NCBI RefSeq assembly: GCF_900110575.1
Contig: NZ_FOEF01000010.1
Location: 1-64,000 of the forward strand
Reading direction: 5' to 3'
DNA from: Amycolatopsis saalfeldensis
GTDB taxonomy: Bacteria; Actinomycetota; Actinomycetes; Mycobacteriales; Pseudonocardiaceae
Length of the DNA stretch: 64,000 nt
Below, in pieces: positions 25,336-34,630 of the stretch; positions within the stretch are counted from its first letter, which is position 1, and the number at the start of each line of letters is the position of its first letter. The position numbers and the translations under genes were made by a program. Under the pieces are notes generated by a model that did no database searches, was not told where the DNA came from, and saw only the letters and a program-made list of their open reading frames with translations.

Positions 25336-27162
25336 TCAGCGGGCGGCGGTGATCGGGCGCACGTCCCAGATCCACACCCCGTCGACGAACTCCGCGGGCT
25401 TGCGCAGCAACAGGTCCACGGTGGCGCGGTAGGCGTCGGAGTGCTCACGCGGGATCAGCACCAGCACGCTGGCGTGCCAGTACCGCAGGTCGTCGATGGC
25501 CTGGTTTCGGGCGGCGTCGTCGACGGCCGCGGCGGTGCCCGAGTCGCGGATCTGGTCGAGCAGCGCGGAAGTGGGCCGCTGGACGGCGCCGTACCGGCCC
25601 CGCTTGTCGTCCGGGCCGCTCGGGCCGACGAAGTAGCCCTCCGGCATCGCGTAGCCGAGGCCGGCGTCGACCTGCCAGTGCAGCGGCTCCGACTCACCCG
25701 AGCTGGGCAGCGGCACGGGGACCACGGTGCCGCCCGGCGCCACGTACGTCCGCCAGGTGCCGTCGGCGAAGAACGCCGGGGTGGGCGGCCGGTCCTTCAC
25801 CAGCAGCTGCGTCGGCGCGATCGGCAGCAGCACCGCGATCACGGCGCCCAGCCACAGCAGCCGCACGGGCAGCCGCCGCTGGCCCTCCCCCGGCTCGGGC
25901 AGCGCGGCCGCCGCCGTGAACACCCGGTCGGTGGCGATCGCGAGCAGCGCGCCGATCGCCGGCACACAGGCCATCGCGAGCCGCGACTCCAGCAGCGACT
26001 CGAACAGCGGCAGCTTCGCCAGCAGCTGCCACGGGCCGGGCACGCCGGTGTCCACGTGCACCACCACGAGGTCCACGCCGAGCGAGAGCCAGGCCATCAG
26101 GAACATCGAGATCGCGATCGAGCGCGCGACGACCTCCCGCCACAGCCAGATCGTCACCACGACCATCAGCACGATCAGCGGCCAGCCGAAGAACGCGTTC
26201 TCCTCGGTGCGGTTGAGCGACACGTCGGCGGCCTCGGCGGGCTGGCCGGCGATCGACTGCGTGGCGAACCGCGTGAACGCCGCGGTGTCGTTGCCGACCT
26301 GTCCGTGCTCCAGCGCCGTGTAGCTCTGCGGGCCGAAGAACTGCCACCACAGCGGGAAAGCGAGGAGCGCGAACGCCAGCACCACGGCGATCCCGCCGCC
26401 GAGCAGCGTCGGCCGGACCATCGCCTTCAGCTCGCGCGGGCGGGAAGCGCAGTAGGCGACGGCGAAGATCACGAAGCTCAGCGCGAAGATCAGCAGCGGC
26501 TCCTCGCCCAGGAAGATCTGGTACGCGGTGAGCACGCCGAGCCAGATCCCGTTGCGCACCGGCTTCACGCCCTGGGCGATCCGGATCACCTTGAGCGCCA
26601 GGAACGGCAGCAGGAACCAGGCGACGAAGTTCGGGTGCGCGTTGGCGTGCGAGATGATCGGCGGCGAGAACCCGGCGACGGCGCCGCCGATCGCCGCGGA
26701 AACGCGGTGGCGCACCAGGTGCCGTGAGAACACCCAGTACCAGGCGGCCGCCGTGCCGGCGAGGCTGCCGGTGAGCGCGATCGCCCAGGTGGCGGTGGGG
26801 CCGAACGTCAGCGTGATCGGCGTGAGCGGGATGGAGACGCCGAGCATGGCCGTGTTGGCCATCATGTTCACGCCGAGCGGGTAGTTCTGCAGGTCGGTGG
26901 TGAACGGGTTCTGCAGGTGCAGCACGGACTTCGCGGTGACGGAGAAGAACCACTCCCACATGTTCTGGTCCGACGCGCTGTTCCACAGGTAGCCGTGGCC
27001 GAGGTCGGCCCACAGCCCGCCGAACAGCACCACGGAGAACGCCAGGTACGCGCCGATGATGCCCGCGTCGGCCCAGGACCGGCGCAGCCTCGGCTCGGCC
27101 GCGGGCGGGCCGGTCACGACGGGGATCAACTCGGTCCTCGCCTCCGGTTGGAAAAGGCTCAC
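25336..27162 (-). CDS. Polytopic membrane protein, GT-C glycosyltransferase-like
   Basis: A 608-residue integral membrane protein with about twelve hydrophobic segments and a C-terminal extracytoplasmic domain of about 150 residues. The layout (short cytoplasmic N-terminus, a long first loop with SDQNMWEWFF, many transmembrane helices, soluble C-terminus) resembles lipid-linked-sugar GT-C glycosyltransferases of actinobacteria; an acidic residue in the first loop would be the expected catalytic site. No close family can be named. The GTG start overlaps the serpin stop by one base (TAGTG), so the two are translationally linked. Confidence 0.7.
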   Translation of the reverse strand: MSLFQPEARTELIPVVTGPPAAEPRLRRSWADAGIIGAYLAFSVVLFGGLWADLGHGYLWNSASDQNMWEWFFSVTAKSVLHLQNPFTTDLQNYPLGVNMMANTAMLGVSIPLTPITLTFGPTATWAIALTGSLAGTAAAWYWVFSRHLVRHRVSAAIGGAVAGFSPPIISHANAHPNFVAWFLLPFLALKVIRIAQGVKPVRNGIWLGVLTAYQIFLGEEPLLIFALSFVIFAVAYCASRPRELKAMVRPTLLGGGIAVVLAFALLAFPLWWQFFGPQSYTALEHGQVGNDTAAFTRFATQSIAGQPAEAADVSLNRTEENAFFGWPLIVLMVVVTIWLWREVVARSIAISMFLMAWLSLGVDLVVVHVDTGVPGPWQLLAKLPLFESLLESRLAMACVPAIGALLAIATDRVFTAAAALPEPGEGQRRLPVRLLWLGAVIAVLLPIAPTQLLVKDRPPTPAFFADGTWRTYVAPGGTVVPVPLPSSGESEPLHWQVDAGLGYAMPEGYFVGPSGPDDKRGRYGAVQRPTSALLDQIRDSGTAAAVDDAARNQAIDDLRYWHASVLVLIPREHSDAYRATVDLLLRKPAEFVDGVWIWDVRPITAAR

Positions 27163-28310
27163 TACGGGCGCACCACCCGCGCGAAGAAGTACACCGCACC
27201 GGTGCCGTCGTGCCGGACCAGCAGCAGGAACGGCCGGTCGACCGCGACGTCGACCGGGTCGGACATGTCCAGCGCCAGGGTGCGCATCGTGATCGCGGTG
27301 GCGGCGGCGCCCTCGAGGCCCTGCTCGTCGAGGCGGAGCACGGCCTGGTGCAGCACCTTGTCCACCCAGAACGGCTTGGTGGCGGTCAGCCCGGTCAGGT
27401 CGGCGGTGTCCTTGAACATCTCGCGGACGCCGAGCGACTTGAGCGCGCCGTCGAGATCGGTGCGGACGTCGAGCGAGATCTTGGGCAGCGAGAGGCGGAC
27501 CTTGGTTCGCCGAGTGCCCGCCAGCAGCGCGGCGAGGGCCTGCTCGTCCAGCGCGGCCTCGGCGGGTTCGAGGTCACCGTCCGGGAGGAGGACGACGGCC
27601 TGGACGCCGCCGGCCGCGTTCAGCGTGACGACCTGCCAGCCGTCGGCCTGCTGGTAGCCGACGGTTTCCTGGAGGTGCATGGTCGGCACCTGGCGCGAGC
27701 CGCCGGGGCTGTGGAACGCGGCGGGCGCGGTGGCGCGTTCGGGGAACGGGAAGCGCCAGGCGGTCTTGAGGTAGAGCGCGTTGACGATGCTGGCCCGGGT
27801 GTCGATGTCGAGGGAGCCGAAGGGCAGCAGCTCCGGGATCAGGCCGCGGGTGGTGCGGCGGACGTCGGTGTTGATCAGCTCGCGGGCCGCTTCGGGGTCG
27901 GTCTCGAACGGTGCGGTCTCGGCCTTGCTGCCGGGCCAGGTGGCGAGTTCGGCCCGGAAGCCGTCCTCGACGGTGATGGCGTCGGAGGCCCAGAGCGTGT
28001 TCGCGACGGCCAGAATCGCGGCGTCGTCGTCCAGCTCCGCGGCTTCGCGCAGGAGACGAGCGTGGGGTTCGAGGCCGGCGGCTGCGTTCGCGACGCTTTC
28101 GCCGGTCTCGGCACCTTCGCCGGTGGCGGTGTTTTCCCCAGCCACGGTCAGCAGGGCGAGCAACTCGTCGCCGGTGCGCCCCCGCGCAGCCCGGCTGACC
28201 AGCCCCAACGCGCTGGCCGCGGAGTACGGCGAGAAACACGCATCAACCCCGCCTGCCACAGCGGCCCGGTGAAGTGCGAGCGTGAACCTCAGGTGGCTGT
28301 CGACGGCCAT
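27162..28310 (-). CDS. Serpin-family protease inhibitor
   Basis: A 382-residue serpin without a signal peptide, so probably cytoplasmic unless exported by another route. Family motifs are clear: CFSPYSAASALGLV near residue 25, NTLWASDAITVEDGF, INTDVRRTTRGLIPELLPFG near 165, IVNALYLKTAWRFPF, and the C-terminal VDRPFLLLVRHDGTGAVYFFARV. The hinge before the reactive loop reads DEQGLEGAAATAI, small residues as required for loop insertion, so it should be an inhibitory serpin. Bacterial serpins are uncommon. It is the first gene of a pair with a membrane protein and follows a long repeat tract that occupies its 5' region. Confidence 0.92.
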   Translation of the reverse strand: MAVDSHLRFTLALHRAAVAGGVDACFSPYSAASALGLVSRAARGRTGDELLALLTVAGENTATGEGAETGESVANAAAGLEPHARLLREAAELDDDAAILAVANTLWASDAITVEDGFRAELATWPGSKAETAPFETDPEAARELINTDVRRTTRGLIPELLPFGSLDIDTRASIVNALYLKTAWRFPFPERATAPAAFHSPGGSRQVPTMHLQETVGYQQADGWQVVTLNAAGGVQAVVLLPDGDLEPAEAALDEQALAALLAGTRRTKVRLSLPKISLDVRTDLDGALKSLGVREMFKDTADLTGLTATKPFWVDKVLHQAVLRLDEQGLEGAAATAITMRTLALDMSDPVDVAVDRPFLLLVRHDGTGAVYFFARVVRP

Positions 28311-28359
28311 GCGGCGACCGTACCGGACCGCCCCCAGCCCGCGGCGCGGAACCGATCGG

Positions 28360-29090
28360 CTGGTGCCCGTCTCCGCCTGCCGGCCACCCCGGCGGCCGAG
28401 TCAGCCGGGTCACCCCGATCAACCTGGCCACCCCATCAACCCGGCAATCCAGCCAGCCCGGTCAACCGAGCCACCCGACTACCGCGGCTACCGGACCACC
28501 CGACCACCCGCTCAGCCCGGCCAGCCCGGCCAACCCGGCGACACGGTCAGCCGGACCGCTCGCTCAGCCAGACCACCCAGCGGCCGGACCACCCGGTCAG
28601 CCAGACCACCTGGGTCGCCGGTCCACCCGACCAGTCGGGCCTGCAGCGCAGCCCGGTCAGCCGGGCCACCCGGCCACCTGATCAACCCGGCCACCCAACC
28701 AACCCGATCAGCCGGACCACCCGCCGACCCCGGCCACCCGATCAGCCAGACCACCGGGCCACCCGGCCAACCGGACCACCCGATCAGCACGCTCAGCCGG
28801 ACCAGCCCGACGGCCCCGGTCAGCCGGACCGCCCGACCACCGGGCCATCCGGTCAGCCAGACCACCCGATCAGCACGCTCAGCCGGACCACCCCGACGGC
28901 CCCCGGCCACCCGGACCACCCGGCCACCCGATCAACCCGGCCAACCCAGTCAGCCGAGCCCGCCGGTCAGCCGGACCACCCGGCCACCCGATCAACCCGG
29001 TCAACCGAGCCCGCCGGCCACCCGGTCAGCCGGACCGCCCGACCACCCGATCAACCCGGCCAACCCAGTCAGCCGAGCCCGCCGGTCAGC
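28360..29090. repeat. Degenerate tandem repeat tract between dgt and the serpin gene
   Basis: About 730 bp built from short units such as CCGGACCACCCGGCCACCCG and GATCAACCCGG. The cleanest part is three consecutive units of 60, 59 and 60 bp starting at 28912, 28972 and 29031; an 85-90 bp unit containing GATCAGCACGCTCAGCCGGACCA occurs at about 28780 and 28868. All three forward frames stay open and give Pro/Thr/His-rich nonsense. The minus strand has many GGG runs. The tract reaches into the last codons of dgt and fills the region upstream of the serpin start codon. Confidence 0.85.
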
Positions 29091-30363
29091 CGGGCCGGCC
29101 GACGTGCCAGCGGTGCCATTCGTGGGCTTGCGCGTCGGTCAGGGAGGCGACCTGGTCGACGAGCACGCGCAGGCGCGCGGCGTCGTCCGGGGCCGCGCGC
29201 CAGGCCGGGGCGAAGAGCGGGTCCAGTGAGTCCGGGGCCCGGCGCCCGAGCGCGGTGACCAGCTCGACGATCAGCTCGCGCTGGCCGTCCTGCATGGCGA
29301 GGCGGCGGCGGTCGCTCATGACGTACCGCAGGGCCAGCGCCTTGAGCAGCGCCACCTCCGCCGCGACCTGGTCCGGGACCGCCAGGCGCGCGCCGTACCG
29401 GGTGAGCGGGCCCTCGCCGTACACGCCGCGGGTGCCGGTGACCACGGCGGAGGCGAAGCGGCCGACCAGCTCGCTGGTCAGGCGTTTCAGGGCGACCTGC
29501 GCGCGCAGCGACCCGTCCGGGGCCGTCCGCACCAGGTCGGCGACCACGGGCAGGTCGAGCAGCTCCTTCGCCGCACCCTCCAAAGTGGACGCCGACTGCG
29601 TGGAGAAGTGCCGCGCCGCCGCCTCGGCCACGGCCGCGCGCTCGTCCGGGTCGGCGAGCACGCCGAGGCGGATGCGGCCGGCCAGCACACCGTCCTCAAC
29701 GTCGTGGACCGAGTACGCCACGTCGTCGGACCAGTCCATGATCTGCGCCTCGATGCATCGCCGCTGCCCCGGCGCGCCCGCGCGGATCCACTGGAACACC
29801 GGCACGTCGTCGGGGTACACGCCATACTTCTGCTCGCCAGGGCGGCGCTCCCACGGGTACTTCATCGTCGCGTCGAGGCAGGCGCGCGTGAGGTTCAGCC
29901 CCGCCGTGGCACCGTCCTCGGCGACGGCTTTCGGCTCCAGCCGGGTGAGGATGCGCAACGTCTGCGCGTTGCCCTCGAAGCCGCCGCAGTCCTGCGCGAC
30001 CTGGTTCAACGCCTTCTCGCCGTTGTGCCCGAACGGCGGGTGGCCGATGTCGTGCCCGAGCCCGGCCGTGTCCACCAGGTCCGGGTCCACGCCCAGCTCC
30101 TCGGCGATGCCGCGGCCGATCTGCGCGACCTCCAGCGAGTGCGTGAGCCGGGTCCGCGGCACGCCGCTGACCTCGGCGCCCTCACCCGGCCCGACCACCT
30201 GGGTCTTGCCCGCGAGCCGCCGCAGCGCGGCCGAGTGCAGCACCCGCGCGCGGTCACGGGAGAACGCGCTGCGCCCGTCCGGCCGCGCACCCGCCAGTGC
30301 CGCGCCCTTGGGTGTCTCGGCCAGCACCCGGGCGCGGTCGTGCTCGCTGTACCCGTCACTCAC
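29086..30363 (-). CDS. dgt: Deoxyguanosinetriphosphate triphosphohydrolase-like protein
   Basis: HD-domain dNTPase of 425 residues that hydrolyses dGTP (and in homologues other dNTPs) to the nucleoside and triphosphate. The metal-binding HD pattern is visible as RLTHSLEVAQIGRGIA near residue 72, GLGHDIGHPPFGHNGEKAL near 101, and MDWSDDVAYSVHDVEDG near 210. In mycobacteria dgt and dnaG are neighbours; here they are separated by about 5.4 kb containing the ECF41 and serpin genes. The C-terminal codons run into the repeat tract, so the very end of the protein may be altered. Start is ATG/GTG at 30363 with a weak site. Confidence 0.92.
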   Translation of the reverse strand: MSDGYSEHDRARVLAETPKGAALAGARPDGRSAFSRDRARVLHSAALRRLAGKTQVVGPGEGAEVSGVPRTRLTHSLEVAQIGRGIAEELGVDPDLVDTAGLGHDIGHPPFGHNGEKALNQVAQDCGGFEGNAQTLRILTRLEPKAVAEDGATAGLNLTRACLDATMKYPWERRPGEQKYGVYPDDVPVFQWIRAGAPGQRRCIEAQIMDWSDDVAYSVHDVEDGVLAGRIRLGVLADPDERAAVAEAAARHFSTQSASTLEGAAKELLDLPVVADLVRTAPDGSLRAQVALKRLTSELVGRFASAVVTGTRGVYGEGPLTRYGARLAVPDQVAAEVALLKALALRYVMSDRRRLAMQDGQRELIVELVTALGRRAPDSLDPLFAPAWRAAPDDAARLRVLVDQVASLTDAQAHEWHRWHVGRPG

Positions 30364-30393
30364 CCCGCCAGCTTAGGCGCGGGGTCCGACAAT

Positions 30394-31053
30394 TCAGCCG
30401 AGCATCGTGTCGAACAGCTCGTCCGCCGGCGACTTCGTGAGCTTGTAGAACAGCAGCGCGCCGGTCTCGCGGAAGATGTAGCGGATCTGCGTCCCGCGCT
30501 CCTGCACGATCGGCCCGCTGTGCGTCGGCGCGGTCCAGGCGTCCAGGCCGAGGTCCTCGGCCATGGTGCGGCTGCGGAACGAGTGCCACGGGTCGCTCAC
30601 CAGCACCGCCGTGTGCCAGCCGCGCGCCTGCACCTGGTCGGACACCGCGCGCAGGCTGCGCAGGGTGTCGCTGCCCTCGCCGACGGCGAGCGTCGCCGAC
30701 TGCGGCACGCCGTGCTTGGTCAGCCACAGCACGCCCGCCTGCGCCTCGGTGTAGTTGTCCGCGGCCTTCTTGCCGCCGGCGGTGACGATGGTCTTCGCGA
30801 CGCCCGCGTCGTAAAGCTGCTTCGCCTTCTCCAGCCGCGCGGAGAAGATGTCCGACGGCTTCCCGTTGTACTGCGCCGCGCCGAGCACCACGATCACGTC
30901 GGCCTGCGAACGGTCGTTCCCGCGCGCCACCTGCCACACCCGGAACGCCGTGCCGCCGACGACGGCCAGCAGCACCAGTACGGCGCCGAACGCGAACCGG
31001 CGCAGCCAGCTCGCGCGCGTCGGCCTCGTTCTCGGTGCGGCGGCGGAACTCAT
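30394..31053 (-). CDS. YdcF/SanA family (DUF218) membrane-anchored protein
   Basis: A 219-residue protein with one N-terminal transmembrane helix (FAFGAVLVLLAVVGGTAF, about residues 19-36) and a DUF218 domain. Conserved family strands are ADVIVVLGAAQYNGKPS near residue 50, the KTIVTAGGKK strand, the SDTLRSLRAV helix and VLVSDPWHSFRS near 148. DUF218 proteins have roles in envelope integrity and vancomycin-type resistance; the exact reaction is unknown. The start at 31053 is chosen from an AGGA site; an ATG nine bases earlier is possible. It lies downstream of a two-component system, in the same direction. Confidence 0.85.
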   Translation of the reverse strand: MSSAAAPRTRPTRASWLRRFAFGAVLVLLAVVGGTAFRVWQVARGNDRSQADVIVVLGAAQYNGKPSDIFSARLEKAKQLYDAGVAKTIVTAGGKKAADNYTEAQAGVLWLTKHGVPQSATLAVGEGSDTLRSLRAVSDQVQARGWHTAVLVSDPWHSFRSRTMAEDLGLDAWTAPTHSGPIVQERGTQIRYIFRETGALLFYKLTKSPADELFDTMLG

Positions 31054-31105
31054 GCCCGCCATCCTGGCAGAACCACGAACGGGTGAGACGCAGACACCCC
31101 GGGCA

Positions 31106-31711
31106 CTACAGCCAGCCGCGCTCCTCGGCGAGCCGGACGGCCTCGGCCCGGGTCCGCGCGCCCGTTTTGCCGATCGCCGCCGACAAGTGGTTGCGCACAG
31201 TGCCTTCCGAGAGGAACAGCGCCTTCGCGATGTCGGCGACGGTTCTGCCGTCCTTGGCCGTGCTGAGTGCGTCACGCTCTCGCGCGGTCAGCGGGCTCGC
31301 GCCCGTGGCGAGCGACTCCGCGGCGAGCGCCGGATCGACCACCCGAAGTCCACTGTGGACGCGGCGGACGGCCTCCACGAGCTGTTCCGGCGGAGCGTCC
31401 TTCACCACGAAGCCCGCCGCGCCCGCCGCCATCGCGCGCGCGAGGTACCCGGGGCGGCCGAACGTGGTGCAGATGATCACCCGGCAGGACGGCAGCGCCT
31501 GGCGCAGCTCGGCGGCCGCGGTCAGGCCGTCCTTGCCGGGCATCTGGACGTCGAGGAGCGCGACGTCGGGCTTCGCCTCCCGGGCCGCGGCGACCACCTC
31601 GTCGCCGGAGCCGACCTGTCCCACGACCTCGATGTCGGCTTCCAGCCCCAGCACGGTGGCCAGCGCGCCGCGCACCATCGCCTGGTCGTCGGCCAGCAGT
31701 ACCCGGATCAA
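31106..31711 (-). CDS. NarL/LuxR-type response regulator
   Basis: A 201-residue response regulator. The receiver domain contains LLADDQ at residues 5-10, the phospho-acceptor aspartate in LLDVQMPGKDG near residue 54 and KDAPPEQ near 104. The C-terminal LuxR helix-turn-helix reads LTARERDALSTAKDG then LSEGTVRNHLSAAIGK. The start is a TTG inside the kinase stop codon (TTGA overlap), which is rare but required to give the canonical IRVLLADDQ opening. Partner of the kinase directly upstream and presumably regulates the ABC transporter operon it belongs to. Confidence 0.9.
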   Translation of the reverse strand: MIRVLLADDQAMVRGALATVLGLEADIEVVGQVGSGDEVVAAAREAKPDVALLDVQMPGKDGLTAAAELRQALPSCRVIICTTFGRPGYLARAMAAGAAGFVVKDAPPEQLVEAVRRVHSGLRVVDPALAAESLATGASPLTARERDALSTAKDGRTVADIAKALFLSEGTVRNHLSAAIGKTGARTRAEAVRLAEERGWL

Positions 31712-32931
31712 GCCAGTCCCCCCGCGGTCTCGGCGCGCACCGCCGGGGCGGCCGCCAGGTCCGGTTCCGGGACCTCCGCCCGGACGGCCAATCCTCCCCC
31801 GGGCCGCACGGTCGTGCGCAGCGTCCCCCCGACCGCCGCCAGCCGCTCGGACAGCCCGCGCAGGCCGTTGCCCGCCACGACTTCGGCCGCGCGGCCGTCG
31901 TCCTCCACTTCGAGCCAGCCGCAGCCCATCCGGACCTTCACCCGGCTCGCACCCGAATGCCGCAGCACGTTCGTGACGGCCTCGCGCAGCACGTAACCGA
32001 AGGTGCTCCGCAGCTCGGCCCGCACGTTGTCGACCGCGTGCGGCAGGTCCGCCTCGATCTCCGCCGCCCGCAACGCCGCCCGCGCACCGGCGATCTCCGC
32101 GGGCAGCGACACCTCGCGGTACTCCGTGACCGTGGCCCGGACGTCCGAAAGCGCGCTGCGGGTGAGCCCCTCCACCTCGCGGATCTCCTGGACCGCGTGC
32201 GGGATGTCGCCGGAGCTCTCCAGCATCCGCCGCGCGAGGCCGGCCTTCACGGTGATCGTGGTCAGGCTGTGGCCCAGCAGGTCGTGCAGGTCGCGGGCCA
32301 CCCGCTCGCGCTCGGTGGCCACGGCGAGCGCGCCGATCTCCCGGTTCGCGATCTCCAGCCGCCGGATCGCGCGGATCAGGTTGGACATGAAGAACATCGC
32401 CGCCGTGACGCCCGCGACCGAGCCGAGGTCGTCGGTGCTTTCCGCCAGCCGCCCGGCCGCGAACAGCAGGGCCACGGCCAGCAGCATCCCGCCGACGTCG
32501 AAGATCAGCGCCCACGCGGCGGGCAGCAGAAACGCGATCGTGGCGGTGGCGTAGAGCAGGACGAACGAGCTGGCCCCCGGCACCATCACCGTGACGATGC
32601 CCGTCACCAGCATCGCCAGGCCGAACAGCAGCTTGGGCCGGCGCTCCTTCTCGAACATCAGCGGGAAGGCCAGGTAGAAGGCGCCGTAGCCGTAGAAGAG
32701 CAGCCACTCCAGCGCGGTCCGTGCCGTGAGCGCGGACCGGAGGAGGTCCTGCGTCGCCGGGATCAGGAACGGCAGGAGGAAGAGGATCCCGCCGACCCAC
32801 CACCGCCGGCCGTTCGGCCTGCCCTCGTGCGACTCGCCGATCGGGTCGGCCCACCAGGTGTCGCGGTCGGCCAGCACCGACCGCCCCCGGCTCTGCGTCT
32901 CCGCCATGTCGGCCCCGCCCCCTCTGGTCAC
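31708..32931 (-). CDS. DesK/LiaS-type sensor histidine kinase
   Basis: A 407-residue membrane kinase with about five hydrophobic segments between residues 45 and 175, a HisKA_3 dimerisation domain with the phospho-histidine in ERERVARDLHDLLGHSL near residue 215, and an HATPase with REAVTNVLRHSGA (N-box) near 325 and GNGLRGLSERLAAVGG (G-box) near 365. GTG at 32931 overlaps the permease stop as GTGA; an ATG at 32907 is an alternative. No large extracellular domain is present, as in intramembrane-sensing kinases that monitor cognate ABC transporters or envelope stress. Confidence 0.9.
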   Translation of the reverse strand: MTRGGGADMAETQSRGRSVLADRDTWWADPIGESHEGRPNGRRWWVGGILFLLPFLIPATQDLLRSALTARTALEWLLFYGYGAFYLAFPLMFEKERRPKLLFGLAMLVTGIVTVMVPGASSFVLLYATATIAFLLPAAWALIFDVGGMLLAVALLFAAGRLAESTDDLGSVAGVTAAMFFMSNLIRAIRRLEIANREIGALAVATERERVARDLHDLLGHSLTTITVKAGLARRMLESSGDIPHAVQEIREVEGLTRSALSDVRATVTEYREVSLPAEIAGARAALRAAEIEADLPHAVDNVRAELRSTFGYVLREAVTNVLRHSGASRVKVRMGCGWLEVEDDGRAAEVVAGNGLRGLSERLAAVGGTLRTTVRPGGGLAVRAEVPEPDLAAAPAVRAETAGGLA

Positions 32932-33668
32932 ACCCGCGCGCTGTCCTTACGGTAACGCCTGATCACCAGCGCCCCGAGGACAACGGTCCAGGCCCCGAGC
33001 ACCGCGACCGCCGCCGGGAAGCCCACCAGCATCTCGTTGCTCACGGCGGGGCGCACCAGGCCGAGCACCCAGTACGTCGGCATCGCCTGCGCCAGCTGGT
33101 GCATCCAGCCCGGCATGGTCTCGATCGGGATCCACAGCCCGCCCAGGAAGCCCATGCCCAGCATCACGATCATGTTCACCGGCTGCATCGACTCCGGCGT
33201 GCCGAACTGGCCCAGCAGCAGGCCGAGCAGCACCAGCGGGATGGTGCCGAGCCAGATCCCGGCGATGACGCGGACCCAGCCGGCCGCGTCGAGGTGCACG
33301 CCCTCGGCGAAGACCGCGAGCAGCGGCAGCAGCACCAGCGCGGGCAGGCCCACGAGCAGGCCCGACAGCGCCTTGCCGCCGAGGTAGCCCGCGCCCGAGA
33401 GCGGGGTCAGCCGCAGCTGCCGCTGCCAGCCGGTGGCGCGTTCGACGGCGAGCTTGGCGCCGTTCATGGTGGCCGCGGCGAACGCGCCGAAGGCCATCAT
33501 GTTGACCATGACCCCGGCGACGATCGCCGCGTGGTCCGGGTCGCTGGCCTTCGTGAAGACGTTGGCCTGCAACAGGAACATCAGCACCGGGAAGGCGACC
33601 ACGAACACGAGGAACCGCGGGGAGCGGAACAGCCGCCGGACTTCGACGGTGAGGTAGCTGAGGTTCAT
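32928..33668 (-). CDS. ABC-2 type transporter permease
   Basis: A 246-residue permease with six transmembrane segments and the ABC-2 pattern: an N-terminal amphipathic helix (LTVEVRRLFRSPRFLVFVVAFP), ERATGWQRQLRLTPLSGAGYLGGKA near residue 76 and the GLWIPIETMPGWMHQLAQAMPTYW motif near 180. Paired with the ATPase through an ATGA overlap. Such transporters export lipids, antibiotics or peptides. The linked two-component system suggests a drug- or envelope-stress-responsive exporter; the substrate is unknown. Confidence 0.9.
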   Translation of the reverse strand: MNLSYLTVEVRRLFRSPRFLVFVVAFPVLMFLLQANVFTKASDPDHAAIVAGVMVNMMAFGAFAAATMNGAKLAVERATGWQRQLRLTPLSGAGYLGGKALSGLLVGLPALVLLPLLAVFAEGVHLDAAGWVRVIAGIWLGTIPLVLLGLLLGQFGTPESMQPVNMIVMLGMGFLGGLWIPIETMPGWMHQLAQAMPTYWVLGLVRPAVSNEMLVGFPAAVAVLGAWTVVLGALVIRRYRKDSARV

Positions 33669-34624
33669 CGGCCTGCTTCTTCCGAGGTGGTTTCGCTCGC
33701 GGTCAGGGAAAGGAAGGCGCCTTCGAGGCCGACGGCGCTGATCTCGATGTCACGCACGTCCGGCACGGCCGCCATGAGCGCCCGCAACGTGGTGTCGGAG
33801 GCGGAACTGGAAACGGCGGCGCGCTCACCGCGCAGCTCGAACTCGGTGACGCCGGGCAGCCGCCCCAGCAGCCGGCCGGTCTCGTCGTCCGCGCCGGGCA
33901 GCACGGCGCGGATGGTGCGCCCGCCGGCCAGCGCGCGGACCTGCGCCACGGACCCGTCGGCGACGACGCGCCCGGAGCGCATCAGCACCACGCGGTCGGC
34001 GAACTCCTCGGCCTCTTCGAGGTAATGCGTCGCGAACAGGACCGTCCGGCCGGTCTCGGTGAAGGCGTACATGGACTTCCAGAACTCCCGCCGCGTGCCG
34101 ACGTCCATCGCGGCGGTCGGCTCGTCCAGCACGAGCAGGTCCGGGTCGGACACCAGCGCGACGGCGAACCGCACCCGCTGCTTCTGCCCGCCGGAGAGCT
34201 TGTTGGCCCGCCGGTCGGCCAGCTCGGTGATCCCCGCGCGCTCCAGCGCCTCGGCGAGCGGCATCGGCCGCCGGTGCAGATTCGCGACCATGCCGACGGT
34301 CTCGCGCACGGTCAGGTCGTCGAGCAGCGTGCCGCCCTGCAGCATCGCCCCGATCATCCCGGCCCGCACGGCCTGGCCTGCCGTTTTGCCGAACACCCTC
34401 ACGTCACCCTCGTCGGGCCGGCTGAGCCCCAGGATGAGGTCGACGCTGGTGGACTTCCCGGCGCCGTTCGGCCCGAGCAGCGCCACCACCTCGCCTGGTG
34501 CGATCGTCAAGTCGACCCCGTCGACGGCCCGCACGTCGCCGTACTGCTTCCTCAACCCGGTCAGGTGTACGGCCGCCCCTGCCGCGACGTCCTGCGTCCC
34601 GCGGTCGGCCTGTGTGGTTTCCAT
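33665..34624 (-). CDS. ABC transporter ATP-binding protein
   Basis: A 319-residue ATPase that drives the adjacent permease. Walker A is GPNGAGKST near residue 55, the signature KLSGGQKQRVRFA near 145 and Walker B LLVLDEPTAAMD near 163, followed by the ATHYLEEAEEFADRV switch segment. The C-terminal 90 residues form the extra domain seen in drug-resistance ABC-2 ATPases (DrrA-like). The ATG at 34624 follows the short TTCAGGTC leader; an upstream frame to 34660 is possible. First gene of a four-gene operon in which every pair overlaps by four bases. Confidence 0.92.
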   Translation of the reverse strand: METTQADRGTQDVAAGAAVHLTGLRKQYGDVRAVDGVDLTIAPGEVVALLGPNGAGKSTSVDLILGLSRPDEGDVRVFGKTAGQAVRAGMIGAMLQGGTLLDDLTVRETVGMVANLHRRPMPLAEALERAGITELADRRANKLSGGQKQRVRFAVALVSDPDLLVLDEPTAAMDVGTRREFWKSMYAFTETGRTVLFATHYLEEAEEFADRVVLMRSGRVVADGSVAQVRALAGGRTIRAVLPGADDETGRLLGRLPGVTEFELRGERAAVSSSASDTTLRALMAAVPDVRDIEISAVGLEGAFLSLTASETTSEEAGR

Positions 34625-34630
34625 GACCTG

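Noticed and set aside
28912..29090. Possible CRISPR array in the repeat tract
   Set aside because: Units are directly joined with no unique spacers, and no cas genes are nearby.
28282..29229. Pro/Thr-rich open frames in the repeat tract
   Set aside because: All three forward frames are open because of the repeat; none has a start site or recognisable domain.
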